Assembly (NCBI RefSeq): GCF_003990335.1
Contig: NZ_CP034683.1
Location: 4,447,501-4,511,500, forward strand
Direction: 5' to 3'
DNA from: Rheinheimera mangrovi
Lineage (GTDB): Bacteria; Pseudomonadota; Gammaproteobacteria; Enterobacterales; Alteromonadaceae
DNA length: 64,000 nucleotides
Shown here: piece after piece, positions 37,323 through 45,740 of the stretch
Layout: every line of letters starts with the position of its first letter
Numbering within the stretch: position 1 is the stretch's first letter
Translations under genes and position numbers: made by a program
The notes under the pieces: model-generated
The model's database searches: none
What the model was told of the DNA's origin: nothing
Seen by the model: only the letters and a program-made list of their open reading frames with translations

Positions 37323-37846
37323 AATGTTTTTAATAAAGCCGCACTAAACTCTATTTTTTCATTACTCAACTGCCTGTAATCAAAGTAAGGCGTGACCAGT
37401 ACTTGGTTCGTTGGGTCTATTGCAAACTCTTCGTTCAACCAATGCAACTGACAAGCTAAACCTTGCTGGATCAGCTGTTTGGCATGGGTGCGGCCAGCAA
37501 TTAAATGAATAGTATTCTCGGCGGTCTTTAGCAGCGGCATATCAAATAACAGGGCTGTGTCTGAAGCTTTTTGCAGTAAAAATTGGTCACGATACTGCTG
37601 CCAGCTGGCAGCCTGAGTCGGGAAGTGAAATAGCTTTGGATCCAGAGCACAGAGCAACTTGGCGTAGACATTAAATAACTTGCGCCAGCCATTGCCACAA
37701 TGCTGATAAATCAGGTCTATATCACCCGCTTGCATCGCTTCGCAGTCAAATAGCTGCTGATACTGTGGCATTTTGGGTCGATTTTCCACATAGACCCTAA
37801 AGCTGGCGTTTTGATCCCCTAGTCCAATCACGTTTTTCTGTCTCAT
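37310..37846 (-). CDS. Hypothetical protein, 178 aa
   Basis: Not recognised with confidence. A soluble-looking protein with no signal or membrane segment; contains VYVENRPKMPQYQQLF, GDIDLIYQHCGNGWRKLFNVYAKLL and TIHLIAGRTHAKQLIQQG. It has normal base composition and a plausible start, so it is probably real; similar single-copy proteins seem to occur in marine gammaproteobacteria. It ends inside the terminator of the iron operon and lies 46 nt downstream of the AraC gene in the same direction, so the two may be co-transcribed. Confidence 0.6.
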   Translation of the reverse strand: MRQKNVIGLGDQNASFRVYVENRPKMPQYQQLFDCEAMQAGDIDLIYQHCGNGWRKLFNVYAKLLCALDPKLFHFPTQAASWQQYRDQFLLQKASDTALLFDMPLLKTAENTIHLIAGRTHAKQLIQQGLACQLHWLNEEFAIDPTNQVLVTPYFDYRQLSNEKIEFSAALLKTLKGA

Positions 37847-37892
37847 CCGCTAAAAACTACTGTCATGGTAACGGATTTTAGCGGCATTGCCT

Positions 37893-38705
37893 TCAGGGAA
37901 GACGCGCATAGGCTGTTGGAGTCACGCCTAAAAACTCTTTAAAGTCGCGAATTAAATGCGACTGATCGGTATAACCCAAGGCTTCTACCAAATCAGCAAT
38001 CTCTGCGGATTGCTGCTCCAACAGCAGCAAGGCCTGATGCAACCGATACTTACGGATCAACCATTTCGGAGTTACGCCTACATACTGGCGGAAACAACGC
38101 TGAATGGCCTGCACCGAAAGATTGCTACGTTCAGACAGCAACTCAACCTTAGTGATGTCTGAGTGCTGTTTGATAAGACTAACCAGTTGCCGCACTCTGG
38201 CACCTTGAGCAGATGGCGCAATAGCAAAGGGTTTAAAGCAGCATTGCAGTATGGCTACCCGTTGTTGATCTGAGTTTGCCGCCGACAACTCAGACAGCAG
38301 CCGACTGATATCCATATTAAAAACCTGATCCACCTTAAGCTGCTTATCGATAAAGTCAGCAGGTTTGAAATTCAATGGTTCAGCCAATGCACCCAACGCA
38401 AACTTAACGCCAATAATCTGGCCTTTGCCTTGCATTTCATAACTATAACTTTTGCTGACAGGCCCAAGCAGAGTGGCTGTACCAGTGTTGATCACTAAGT
38501 GGAAATTCGGGTCTGGTAAGTTTTGTTGAATATGAGCGGCTTGGCCACGCAAGTCCCAATCGACCAACCAAAATTGCTCAATCAATTCAGCCAGTGCGGC
38601 ATCTGGGAGATAACGCCGTAGTTGGTAGAGCTCAGCGCTTTGGCGTTGGTGTAGCACTCCGGTGATTGGATTGTGATTGCTTTGCAAAACCCTACTCCAC
38701 AACAA
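37893..38705 (-). CDS. AraC-family transcriptional regulator
   Basis: A 270-aa regulator with the HTH pair at the C-terminus: VELLSERSNLSVQAIQRCFRQYVGVTPKWLIRKYR and LVEALGYTDQSHLIRDFKEFLGVTPTAYA. The N-terminal 150 residues (YLPDAALAELIEQFWLVDWDL, PDPNFHLVINTG) match the DUF6597-like sensor part of the family. It is divergent from the DUF3224 gene, a possible target. Ligand unknown. Confidence 0.9.
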   Translation of the reverse strand: MLWSRVLQSNHNPITGVLHQRQSAELYQLRRYLPDAALAELIEQFWLVDWDLRGQAAHIQQNLPDPNFHLVINTGTATLLGPVSKSYSYEMQGKGQIIGVKFALGALAEPLNFKPADFIDKQLKVDQVFNMDISRLLSELSAANSDQQRVAILQCCFKPFAIAPSAQGARVRQLVSLIKQHSDITKVELLSERSNLSVQAIQRCFRQYVGVTPKWLIRKYRLHQALLLLEQQSAEIADLVEALGYTDQSHLIRDFKEFLGVTPTAYARLP

Positions 38706-38796
38706 AACCTCTGAATGACGTGTTTTTACAATACCTTAGATCCGCCACATGATACTGTTAAATCAGCACAATGATTCAGGCAAGGCAGAAAAACTA

Positions 38797-39171
38797 ATGC
38801 AATTGAAAGGCACCTTTCAAATTACCGACTGGCAAGAATCGGTCACCACATCCTTTGAACAAGGAGCCAAACTCAGCAAAGCGCTGGTAAGCCAGAGCTA
38901 CAGTGGCGATATCACCGGCAGCAGTGAAGTACACTACCAACTGAGCTACGAAAGCACCGGAGATGCCAGCTTTAACGGCTTTGAATTTATTACCGGCAGC
39001 CTTGGTGATACACCTTGTCAACTCACGCTGAAACAGGATGGCACTTTTGAGAAGGGCATCGCCAAAAGCCAGTTTGTCATTATCAGCAGCGCTACCCATC
39101 CAGTATTGCTGGGCCTGAGCGGCAGTTTTATTTCAGGTGAAGCAGGACAAGCGAGTTATGTTATTGGTTAG
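38797..39171 (+). CDS. DUF3224 family protein
   Basis: A 124-aa beta-barrel-like protein of the DUF3224 family: MQLKGTFQITDWQESV at the start, GDITGSSEVHYQLSY, ASFNGFEFITGSL and the glycine-rich end LSGSFISGEAGQASYVIG. Members are often next to AraC or GNAT genes and may bind small molecules; function unknown. I place the start at 38797 (GGCAGAAAAACTA before it) rather than 16 codons earlier. Divergent from the AraC regulator by 91 bp. Confidence 0.8.
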   Translation: MQLKGTFQITDWQESVTTSFEQGAKLSKALVSQSYSGDITGSSEVHYQLSYESTGDASFNGFEFITGSLGDTPCQLTLKQDGTFEKGIAKSQFVIISSATHPVLLGLSGSFISGEAGQASYVIG

Positions 39172-39207
39172 ACAACAAAGCTGTGGCTGCAAGTACGACG
39201 GGTATTG

Positions 39208-40809
39208 TCAGTCCGCAAACTGCTGGCGCATAGGCGCACTGATCAAAGCATTCCGCAATAAATGCAGGTTGAGCCTGATGCTATTGGCCTGCTCTTCAGC
39301 AAAAGTTTCCAGCTGTTGTAGTACAGTTTTTGGATACCAGTGCCCAGCCACAACCACAGCTTCAGGTTCACGCATACTGGCTACATCCAACAGGGGGTTA
39401 TCATTTAGCAGCAGTAAATCAGCCGTTTTACCCACTGCCACTGAACCAGTTTGTGCTGCCATGCCAGAAAAAACAGCAGGATTTATAGTGGCGGTTTGAA
39501 TCACTTCTAAAGCTGTTAAACCTGCCTGCTGATACAAGGCCAGCTCGTCGTGTAAACCAGAGCCTGCAAAGACAAAAGAGTCGGGTGTATCTGTGCCTGC
39601 CAGAATTTTCACTCCGGCTTGCTGAGCTTGTTTTACTTGCTGCTGCGCTAACTGCAGCAACTCGATATGTACATTCAGGCTTTTGCTATCGTAGGCCTTT
39701 TTCAACATGGCATCAGCATCGCCTTGCCAGAGTAACTGCAGCAGATAAGGCACAAATTTCAGGCGTTTATCCTGCCGGAATTCGGCATCACCAGCTTTAG
39801 CGCCCAATTGCAAAGTGAGTAAGGTAGGGCTCCACCAGGTGTTGGATAACGCCATGTGTTGCATCAGTTGCTGGCATAACTCCGGGTTTTGACTTAGCAG
39901 CAGTTTACGCCATTGTTCTGGCTGAAAACTCTGGCTAAGTGGTTGCTGTTTATAGGCTTTGATCGCATCGGCACATTCGAAAATAAATAGCCGACCATGT
40001 TCCACGCTGCGCTGTCCAGCTTCCAGCATCTGAGTAAAAGACACCAGCCAGGGCTGATGCCCGGCCAACACCATACCGGCATCTTTCGCTGCAGCAACTA
40101 ACCACTGGTATTGCTGAGCACTAAGTTGTTCATAGACTTTAATAAAATCAGTGCCTTGCGCCTTGTAATGAGCAACTAACTCTATGGCATCAGCAGCAGA
40201 TTGCAGCTTAAAAAATGCAGGATAGCTCGCTGGTACTTCAGGCCCGCCATTGAGCTGATAACTGCTGTGTAACCAATAGTTTGGACTGGTTCGCTTCCCT
40301 GCTTTCAGTTCCTGCTGCCAGCGTTTTCTGTCTGCTGTGCAGGCCTGAAAACTATCAGGCTGCAGCATACAACCCGATAGATCCCGCACTGTAGTGACAC
40401 CTGCAGCTATCCACAGCGGATGATGCAGTTGAGGTGAAAGCTGTAAGGAATGAGTGTGCATATCGCTCAGGCCTGGCATTAAAAAACGCCCGGCTGCATA
40501 TACTTTTAAGCGGCCGTCGGCTATCAGTTCGGTACGCAGTGCTGCGTTGTTATCCGTGGCTATAGTATCCGAAGCAGCAATTTTGCTGATCCGGCCCTTA
40601 TCAATCCAAACCGCCTGATGCGGATGAATCTGGCCAGTCTCCACATCCACAAGACTGACATTATCCAATAGCAAAGGCGCTGTGCTTGCAGGGCCTGGTG
40701 CTTCTGCTAAAGGCCAACTGGCGCAGCCAACCAATACAACTAAGCCTAGCAGCAGCCCAGCAAGCAACACCAGGGTGCATTGTTTTAACAGATAAAATAG
40801 CCGATACAT
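39208..40809 (-). CDS. Exported amidohydrolase lipoprotein (M38-like)
   Basis: Metal-dependent hydrolase of the amidohydrolase superfamily. N-terminus MYRLFYLLKQCTLVLLAGLLL ends in lipobox LVVLVGC (Cys29), so it is a membrane lipoprotein. The barrel shows GLSDMHTHS with metal ligands His118 and His120, DFIKVYEQ with the bridging-lysine position, LAGHQPWL, RSVEHG and GTDTPDSF with the catalytic Asp. The 533-aa length fits imidazolonepropionase/Xaa-Pro dipeptidase-like secreted members; substrate unknown. The start at 40809 follows GTGGAGC; the open frame runs 20 codons further up without a ribosome site. A paralogue lies at 43209, with a two-component system between them. Confidence 0.87.
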   Translation of the reverse strand: MYRLFYLLKQCTLVLLAGLLLGLVVLVGCASWPLAEAPGPASTAPLLLDNVSLVDVETGQIHPHQAVWIDKGRISKIAASDTIATDNNAALRTELIADGRLKVYAAGRFLMPGLSDMHTHSLQLSPQLHHPLWIAAGVTTVRDLSGCMLQPDSFQACTADRKRWQQELKAGKRTSPNYWLHSSYQLNGGPEVPASYPAFFKLQSAADAIELVAHYKAQGTDFIKVYEQLSAQQYQWLVAAAKDAGMVLAGHQPWLVSFTQMLEAGQRSVEHGRLFIFECADAIKAYKQQPLSQSFQPEQWRKLLLSQNPELCQQLMQHMALSNTWWSPTLLTLQLGAKAGDAEFRQDKRLKFVPYLLQLLWQGDADAMLKKAYDSKSLNVHIELLQLAQQQVKQAQQAGVKILAGTDTPDSFVFAGSGLHDELALYQQAGLTALEVIQTATINPAVFSGMAAQTGSVAVGKTADLLLLNDNPLLDVASMREPEAVVVAGHWYPKTVLQQLETFAEEQANSIRLNLHLLRNALISAPMRQQFAD

Positions 40810-40853
40810 AAAAGCTCCACTTGATGAATCATCAGCAGAATAGTGGAGCAGAT

Positions 40854-40872
40854 GTGAAAAGGGCGTCAAAGC
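40854..40872 (-). promoter_or_regulatory. 19-nt box shared with the two-component promoter
   Basis: GCTTTGACGCCCTTTTCAC read leftward, 44 nt before the amidohydrolase start and touching the sensor kinase stop. The same 19 nt occur at 43145-43163, 49 nt before the likely start of the regulator operon. TTGACG could be a -35; no good -10 follows at standard spacing. Confidence 0.55.
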
Positions 40873-42113
40873 TATGGCCAGATCAGTCTGACGTGCAGTT
40901 GCTGTTTTGCTCGCTCTAACTGAAGGTCCAGCCCTGTTTGCTGACAGAGCCGCTGCACTATACCAAGCCCCAAACCATAACCTGAACTTTGACGCCCTTT
41001 GGCGAATAAAGCAGTCAGTTCTGTGGGCTGATCGTCATCTTGCAGCGGGTTACGAATAAGCAATTGCTGCGCGTTAGCACTGATATAAATAGTACCGGCA
41101 GCGCTATGTAAAAAAGCATTCTGTAGCAAATTGGTCAGCACCATCTGCAGCAATACAGGGTTAAGTTGCAGCGTTAAATCCGGTGCGACCTGCAGCTCCA
41201 ACTCGATGTTTTTACCATCTAACAAAGGTGATAAGTTCAGGATTAATTGCTCCAGCAAGCCCTCTAGTTTGATGTTTTCAGTCTGCCCCAGATGCTGCTC
41301 ACGTGACATCGCCAATAGAGTGCTGATCAGCTGATTCATTTGCCTGCTGCTGTGCTGAATTTGCTCTAAGCGTTGTTGCTGCTCTGCTGGCCATGCTTGC
41401 GCCAATAAAAGCTCACAGCTGCTTTGGATCACCGCCAGCGGTGTACGCAGCTCGTGACTGGCATCACGGCTAAAAGCTTGTTCCCGTTCAATAAAAGCCT
41501 GCACTCTTAACCAGTTTTGCTCTAAAGCTTCGGCCAATACACCAATTTCATTGGCCGGAAATGTTTTAGCAAAACCCGGCCTAAACTGGTCTTTTTGCAC
41601 CAGCTCTGCCAATTGAGTTAAAGGCCTTGTGGCCCGGCGTGCTAAGGCAAAACCCAAAGCCGCAGCCAGCAACAACATCAGTAAGGTAGTGACGCCATAC
41701 AGCAAAAACATTTCATCCCGAATAGGCCTCACCACCAGTTGCTGACTGACTTCGGCCACTAACCAGACAGGCTCTTTGACTGAGGGGTGAATAAAAGATC
41801 GAATATGGTAATGCCGCCCTTCCAGGCCACTGTATTCAGTGCTTTTGGTGTTGGGTTTAAACTGCTGCTGTAAATCGGCTGGGAAATCCTTAGGGCTTTG
41901 GAAAATTTGCATAGCTGCAGATAAAGGGGTGACTAACTGCGGCTGTTGCAGTTGGCGTTTTTCTTCATCCATTAACTGATGGCGGAAAAACTGGTCTTCC
42001 ACCGTGTAGACAAAAATCACATTAAAAAAGCTGAACAAGGAAGCACAAAGCAGCGCCAGAATGACGCAAGCCCAAATAATTCGTTGGCCTAAACTGCGGG
42101 CAGGTTTATGCAT
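40872..42113 (-). CDS. Sensor histidine kinase
   Basis: Membrane sensor of a two-component system, 413 aa. Helix one (RIIWACVILALLCASLFSFFNVIFVY) and helix two (MFLLYGVTTLLMLLLAAALGFAL) bracket a periplasmic sensor of about 100 residues; HAMP-like ATRPLTQLAELVQ follows. The dimerisation box has His220 in FSRDASHELRTPLAVIQ. ATP-binding domain: LLQNAFLH (N box) and GYGLGLGIVQRLC (G box). It overlaps the regulator stop by 8 nt, so the two are made together. The signal is unknown; adjacency to exported amidohydrolases suggests an envelope or peptide signal. Confidence 0.93.
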   Translation of the reverse strand: MHKPARSLGQRIIWACVILALLCASLFSFFNVIFVYTVEDQFFRHQLMDEEKRQLQQPQLVTPLSAAMQIFQSPKDFPADLQQQFKPNTKSTEYSGLEGRHYHIRSFIHPSVKEPVWLVAEVSQQLVVRPIRDEMFLLYGVTTLLMLLLAAALGFALARRATRPLTQLAELVQKDQFRPGFAKTFPANEIGVLAEALEQNWLRVQAFIEREQAFSRDASHELRTPLAVIQSSCELLLAQAWPAEQQQRLEQIQHSSRQMNQLISTLLAMSREQHLGQTENIKLEGLLEQLILNLSPLLDGKNIELELQVAPDLTLQLNPVLLQMVLTNLLQNAFLHSAAGTIYISANAQQLLIRNPLQDDDQPTELTALFAKGRQSSGYGLGLGIVQRLCQQTGLDLQLERAKQQLHVRLIWP

Positions 42114-42819
42114 CAGCTTGCTCCTGTGGCAATACCAGCTTAAAACCTATGCCGTAGACGGTTTGTAACATGCTGTCTTTAAAAGGTTTATCCAGTTGCT
42201 GACGCAGCAGGTAAATATGAGCACGCAAAGCATCTGAATCCGGCGGCTCGTCGCCCCAGAGCTGATAACTTAAATCAGAGCGGCTGACCAAAGCTGGATA
42301 AGCTTCAGCCAGTACCACTAAAATACGATAACCTAGCGGATGTAAATCCAGTTGCAACCCGGCGCGACTGGCTTGTTGTTGTGAGCGGTCTATTACTAAA
42401 GGCCCGAGCTGCAACCATGGGTCAATGCTCAATACATGGCGGCGACTTAACGCCAGACAACGCACCGCCAATTCAGCCAGTTCAAAAGGCTTCGTCAGGT
42501 AATCATCAGCACCAGCAGCAAAACCCTGCAACTTATCATCCAGACTATCCAAAGCCGTTAACATCAGCACAGGCACAGCTTTTAGCCACAACTGGCGCAG
42601 CTGCTTACAGAGCTGTCGGCCATCCGTATCAGGCAACATCAAGTCCAGCAGCACTAAATCGTAGCTATGCTGTTTCGCCAGCTGCAAGGCCAAAGCGCCT
42701 GTGGCGGCATAATCCAGCTGATGCCCTGCTGTGGTCAGATAATCGATAATATTGCAGGCCAGCGCCTGCTGATCTTCCACCAGCAGAATACGCAGGCCAG
42801 GTTGGATGTGAGCTTTCAA
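42106..42819 (-). CDS. OmpR-family response regulator
   Basis: Phosphorylated by the partner kinase. Receiver domain: ILLVEDQQALACNI with acidic pair, phosphoacceptor Asp59 in LVLLDLMLPD, LTALDSLDDKLQGFAAGADDYLTKPF with the conserved Thr and Lys. C-terminal winged helix: ILVVLAEAYPALVSRSDLSYQLWGDEPPDSDALRAHIYLLRQQLDKPF and TVYGIGFKLVLP. At 237 aa it is standard (QseB/PmrA-like). It overlaps the kinase by 8 nt and the preceding small gene by 4 nt. Confidence 0.94.
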   Translation of the reverse strand: MKAHIQPGLRILLVEDQQALACNIIDYLTTAGHQLDYAATGALALQLAKQHSYDLVLLDLMLPDTDGRQLCKQLRQLWLKAVPVLMLTALDSLDDKLQGFAAGADDYLTKPFELAELAVRCLALSRRHVLSIDPWLQLGPLVIDRSQQQASRAGLQLDLHPLGYRILVVLAEAYPALVSRSDLSYQLWGDEPPDSDALRAHIYLLRQQLDKPFKDSMLQTVYGIGFKLVLPQEQADA

Positions 42820-43067
42820 CTTATCCCTTCACTTTGCTCAGCAGTTGTTCTGCTTGGTTGTTGTTTTAGCACAGCTTTTGCCAGTTCAACAGCGCGAGTT
42901 GTATTACCCAGCTGCAATTGGCCTAGTGCCAATGCCATTAAAAACTGTGGATCGGTAAAGCTACCGCTGACTAACTCCATCACCTGCACTGCTTGCTTCG
43001 GTTCTGGATCGGCTTTGGCAAATTGCAGGTAGTCATAACCCCAAATGGCCAGCAGCGGAACATCCAC
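42816..43067 (-). CDS. Small TPR-like leader gene, probably frameshifted
   Basis: The open frame from a GTG at 43067 gives 83 residues containing one TPR-like hairpin (DPQFLMALALGQLQLGNTTRAVELAKAVLKQ). No ribosome site precedes that GTG. A strong site GGAG lies 9 nt before ATG at 43095, but that frame reads MNSTLFKK then shifts out within a run of six A (43072-43077 on the + strand as T) and stops after 20 codons. With five A the ATG frame would join the longer one to give a 92-aa protein. Either a real frameshift, a sequence error or slippage on the A run. It ends 4 nt into the response regulator gene, so it is the first gene of the regulatory operon. Function unknown. Confidence 0.55.
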   Translation of the reverse strand: MDVPLLAIWGYDYLQFAKADPEPKQAVQVMELVSGSFTDPQFLMALALGQLQLGNTTRAVELAKAVLKQQPSRTTAEQSEGIS

Positions 43068-43144
43068 CCGCTTTTTTGAAGAGTGTTGAGTTCATCTTTT
43101 ATTACTCCATGTTCAGGGTTAGCCTGCAGAGTGACAAAACAAAA

Positions 43145-43163
43145 GTGAAAAGGGCGTCAAAGC
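43145..43163 (-). promoter_or_regulatory. 19-nt box shared with the amidohydrolase promoter
   Basis: Exact second copy of GCTTTGACGCCCTTTTCAC, 49 nt upstream of the ATG at 43095 and just downstream of the terminator of the second amidohydrolase. Its equal orientation and similar spacing to the copy at 40854 suggest a common promoter or response-regulator site. Confidence 0.55.
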
Positions 43164-43180
43164 CAGGCTTAAAAAGAAAT

Positions 43181-43203
43181 AAGGCCGGAAACATTCCGGC
43201 CTT
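43181..43203 (-). terminator. Intrinsic terminator after the second amidohydrolase
   Basis: Read leftward: AAGGCCGGA-5 nt-TCCGGCCTT followed by ATTTCTTTTT, starting 6 nt after the stop. It separates the amidohydrolase from the two-component operon. Confidence 0.88.
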
Positions 43204-43208
43204 ATGCG

Positions 43209-44654
43209 CTAACCTGCTTTTTGTTCCAGCTCCAGCTTACGTTGTTCGGCTTGCTGTAGCAGTTGATCCAATGTGGCGCGGTTATAGACTTTGCCCTGAT
43301 ACAACAGAGTTTCAATACTGCGGCTGGCTTTGATATCCAGTAGCGGGTTTTGATTCAGCAACACTAAGTCTGCTTTTTTCCCCACTGCTATAGTGCCGTA
43401 GTCTTGGTCCTGATGCATAAAACGCGCACCATTGATGGTGGCCGTTTGCAGAATTTGCGCCGGCGTTAAACCTGCCTGCTGAAACAGTTCCAGTTCGTCG
43501 TGTAATGCCTGAGCCGGATAGACATAAGTGTTCAGCGCCGCCGAGTCACTGCCAGCCAGCAAGGTCACTCCGGCTTGCAGCAAATAAGGCAGCTGACTGG
43601 CAATCAGTTGCTCTTTGTCTTTACGCTGTTGTTGCTGCTCTGGCGTTTCGTTAGCCATACGGTCGATACGCCATTGATAGTTGGAGGTGAAATCTTTAGT
43701 CAGATATTTTAAAAATTCATCATGGCTATGGTCGGTGTCATGTAAATGCGCCAGTTGTCGCCCACCAATTAAAGTTGGGGTAACAGCTACATTCAACTGT
43801 TTTAACATGCGGTATCCCGACAAGGCCTGCTGCTGGTCAAAACCTGTTTTGTAGTGCTCTGCCGCCTGTTGATTGGTCAGGGTTCCGGCACGCACCTGCG
43901 CTGCTACAGCGGCTTCGTCAGTAAAACCCAGGCGCAGCAAATAAGAGGCGTGTTCAAGGCTGGATAAACCCGCTTCGGCTAATTGCGCAATACTGGTGCC
44001 ATAAGGCACATGGCTGGACACTAACAGACCGCGTTTTTTTGCTTCTTTAATAGTCGCCAGATATAAATCCGGTTGCAGGGTATTTTCAGTGATCTTGATA
44101 AAATCGACCTGCATCTGCTGCAACTTATCCATACCAGCAAGCATATCGGCTTCGCTGCCTATTTCTAAGTCGCCATCCCATAACGAATTAATGCCTTCAA
44201 ACTTCTGACCCGCGGTGAAAATCTTAGGCCCTAGCAGTTTGTTCTGATCCACCAAAGTACGCCAGTTCAGTACCGTAGGAGCCAGATTGCTGGCCGCTTC
44301 ACGCACGCCGGTAATGCCATAAGCCAGATAGACAGGTAGCAGCAGCTTGTTATCTTCCACTAAATCACGGCCTTCAAAATGCACGTGCATATCCCATAAA
44401 CCCGGAATTAAGTAGCGGCCACCGCCATCCAGTTGTTGCGCTTGCGGGTAATCACGCAACTTCGCTTCAGGCAAAATCGCCTGAATACGGTCTTGTTTGA
44501 TCACCAGCAGTTGATCCTGCACCAACTGACCTGTGGTTACATCCACCAGTTGAACATTGTGCAGCACTAGTAAAGGTTCTGTGACTTTAGGGGTACAGCT
44601 AAATAAAGCCAAGGCGGCTGTGACAATCAGAGAAAGACGGATTAATTTCATCAT
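43209..44654 (-). CDS. Exported amidohydrolase lipoprotein, paralogue
   Basis: Amidohydrolase-superfamily enzyme related to the one at 39208. Signal MMKLIRLSLIVTAALALFSC with lipobox Cys20. Metal ligands His90 and His92 in GLWDMHVHFEG; VDFIKITE with the lysine, VSSHVPYG, SSLEHASY and GSDSAALNTYV follow, then GKKADLVLLNQNPLLD, the closing beta strand also seen in the paralogue (GKTADLLLLNDNPLLD). 481 aa; the first codon could be TTG at 44657, ATG at 44654 or ATG at 44651. Ends at its own terminator. Substrate unknown; dipeptides or cyclic amides are likely for this branch. Confidence 0.86.
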   Translation of the reverse strand: MMKLIRLSLIVTAALALFSCTPKVTEPLLVLHNVQLVDVTTGQLVQDQLLVIKQDRIQAILPEAKLRDYPQAQQLDGGGRYLIPGLWDMHVHFEGRDLVEDNKLLLPVYLAYGITGVREAASNLAPTVLNWRTLVDQNKLLGPKIFTAGQKFEGINSLWDGDLEIGSEADMLAGMDKLQQMQVDFIKITENTLQPDLYLATIKEAKKRGLLVSSHVPYGTSIAQLAEAGLSSLEHASYLLRLGFTDEAAVAAQVRAGTLTNQQAAEHYKTGFDQQQALSGYRMLKQLNVAVTPTLIGGRQLAHLHDTDHSHDEFLKYLTKDFTSNYQWRIDRMANETPEQQQQRKDKEQLIASQLPYLLQAGVTLLAGSDSAALNTYVYPAQALHDELELFQQAGLTPAQILQTATINGARFMHQDQDYGTIAVGKKADLVLLNQNPLLDIKASRSIETLLYQGKVYNRATLDQLLQQAEQRKLELEQKAG

Positions 44655-44917
44655 CAACTCAGGGTAAAAAAAGAGTGGCGTTATAGTGCCGCAATACTGC
44701 GGGCTAAGGCCAGATCATCAAACGCGACAAGAGCTACACTGGTCTTATTACTCTTTAGTGTCCGCTTGTGCTGGATCAAAGACCAATCAGATGAAAGGCG
44801 TAGCATGAGGGACAGAGCACAGACAGCACAACTGTAACAAAGCAGCATAAAGCTGTACTGCCTGCACCGGAGCATGTTTTACCGGCCCGGCAAACTAAAA
44901 CCAACGGGGAAAAAATT

Positions 44918-45430
44918 ATGCCAGATAAACACGATTTACATACTGAATTTCCAGAATTCAAAGAACAAATTCATCAGTTAAAACAGCACAATAACCACTT
45001 TGCTGTGCTGTTTAACCGCTACCATGAAATCGACCGCGAAATATATCGTATTGAACAAGGTATATACCCAAGTGACATCAAGATGCGAGTTTCAGAGCCG
45101 CTGGGCGCTTGCAATGCAAGGCAGCCTGGCGAAGCAATGTCGACTACCTTGTGAGACAGGCTAACACCGCAGTGCAATCGCCCAGCGACTCCCTTCGGGC
45201 GGGGCTAAAAGCGCTTTATGCAGCGTTAACTGTTGTCGCTTTAGAACCACTAAAGCTTCCAACAGCTGCCTTGCCTAAAGCGCTTTTTTCTCCCGCTGAA
45301 TTCTGCATATTGAAGTTACTTGGGTATATCGGTATGCAGTGACGATTATCTGGAACAACAAAAAGTACAACGTCTGCACTTAAAAGATGATTTATTCACA
45401 ATGCTAAAAGCAGCGGAAGCCACAGTCTAA
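44918..45430 (+). pseudogene. DUF465 (YdcH-like) gene split by a MITE
   Basis: The 5' part encodes MPDKHDLHTEFPEFKEQIHQ through EIDREIYRIEQGI, the start of a DUF465 protein, a small coiled-coil cytosolic family of about 70 aa. The reading frame then enters inserted DNA and ends at 45154 with a foreign tail. Right of the insert the frame resumes: SDDYLEQQKVQRLHLKDDLF, then TMLKAAEATV and a stop at 45428-45430. Removing 45065-45326 and one TA copy restores a continuous reading frame of about 82 codons. The hybrid 78-aa product may still be made. A GGGGA ribosome site precedes the start. Confidence 0.88.
45065..45326. mobile_element. MITE-like element, 262 bp, in the DUF465 gene
   Basis: Ends are imperfect terminal inverted repeats: TACCCAAGTGACATCAAGAT inward from the left and TACCCAAGTAACTTCAATAT inward from the right (three mismatches in 20, similarity reaching about 34 bp). 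A TA duplication flanks it (45063-45064 and 45327-45328). It encodes no transposase and contains internal AAAGCGCTTT palindromic segments. TA duplication suggests mobilisation by a Tc1/mariner (IS630-type) transposase in trans; that is inferred. Confidence 0.85.
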
Positions 45431-45740
45431 ACTTTTGGCATCAGAACCTGTTGGGGTCAGGTACAGTGCCTGACCCAAGTTATGTTTTTTCACAAAGCGA
45501 CTTCACTTTTTCCTGTCAACGAGGTTAAACGTTGTATTGTCCTACAATAGGATGTATAAAAAACCCTCACCACCGATCAGACAGCACAGATCAAACTCCC
45601 CAGCCAGCCCAAGTCATTGGAACTGAAGGGAGAAGACCAGCGAACAGGATCCCGGCAGCACAGTTGTGCTGTATGGGGGCGAGTCGCACAGTCAACAAAG
45701 CTGCGAAGGTGCAAAGGATAGACATCAACAGGAGAACCCG
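45431..45740. other. Gap before GH51: hairpin and repeat-like block, no gene
   Basis: GGGTCAGG-TACAGTG-CCTGACCC at 45454-45476 with a later T run may end the DUF465 transcript or be a REP-type hairpin. TTGTA-6 nt-TACAA at about 45531-45546 is a small dyad that could be an operator for the arabinosidase. The block 45612-45716 resembles the segment before uvrA (28553-28625). Confidence 0.5.

Noticed and set aside
43072..43077. Canonical -1 programmed frameshift site at the A run
   Set aside because: The codon phase (AAA AAA G) does not give the X-XXY-YYZ slippery pattern, and a -1 shift would not join the frames; only loss of one A (or a +1 shift) would.
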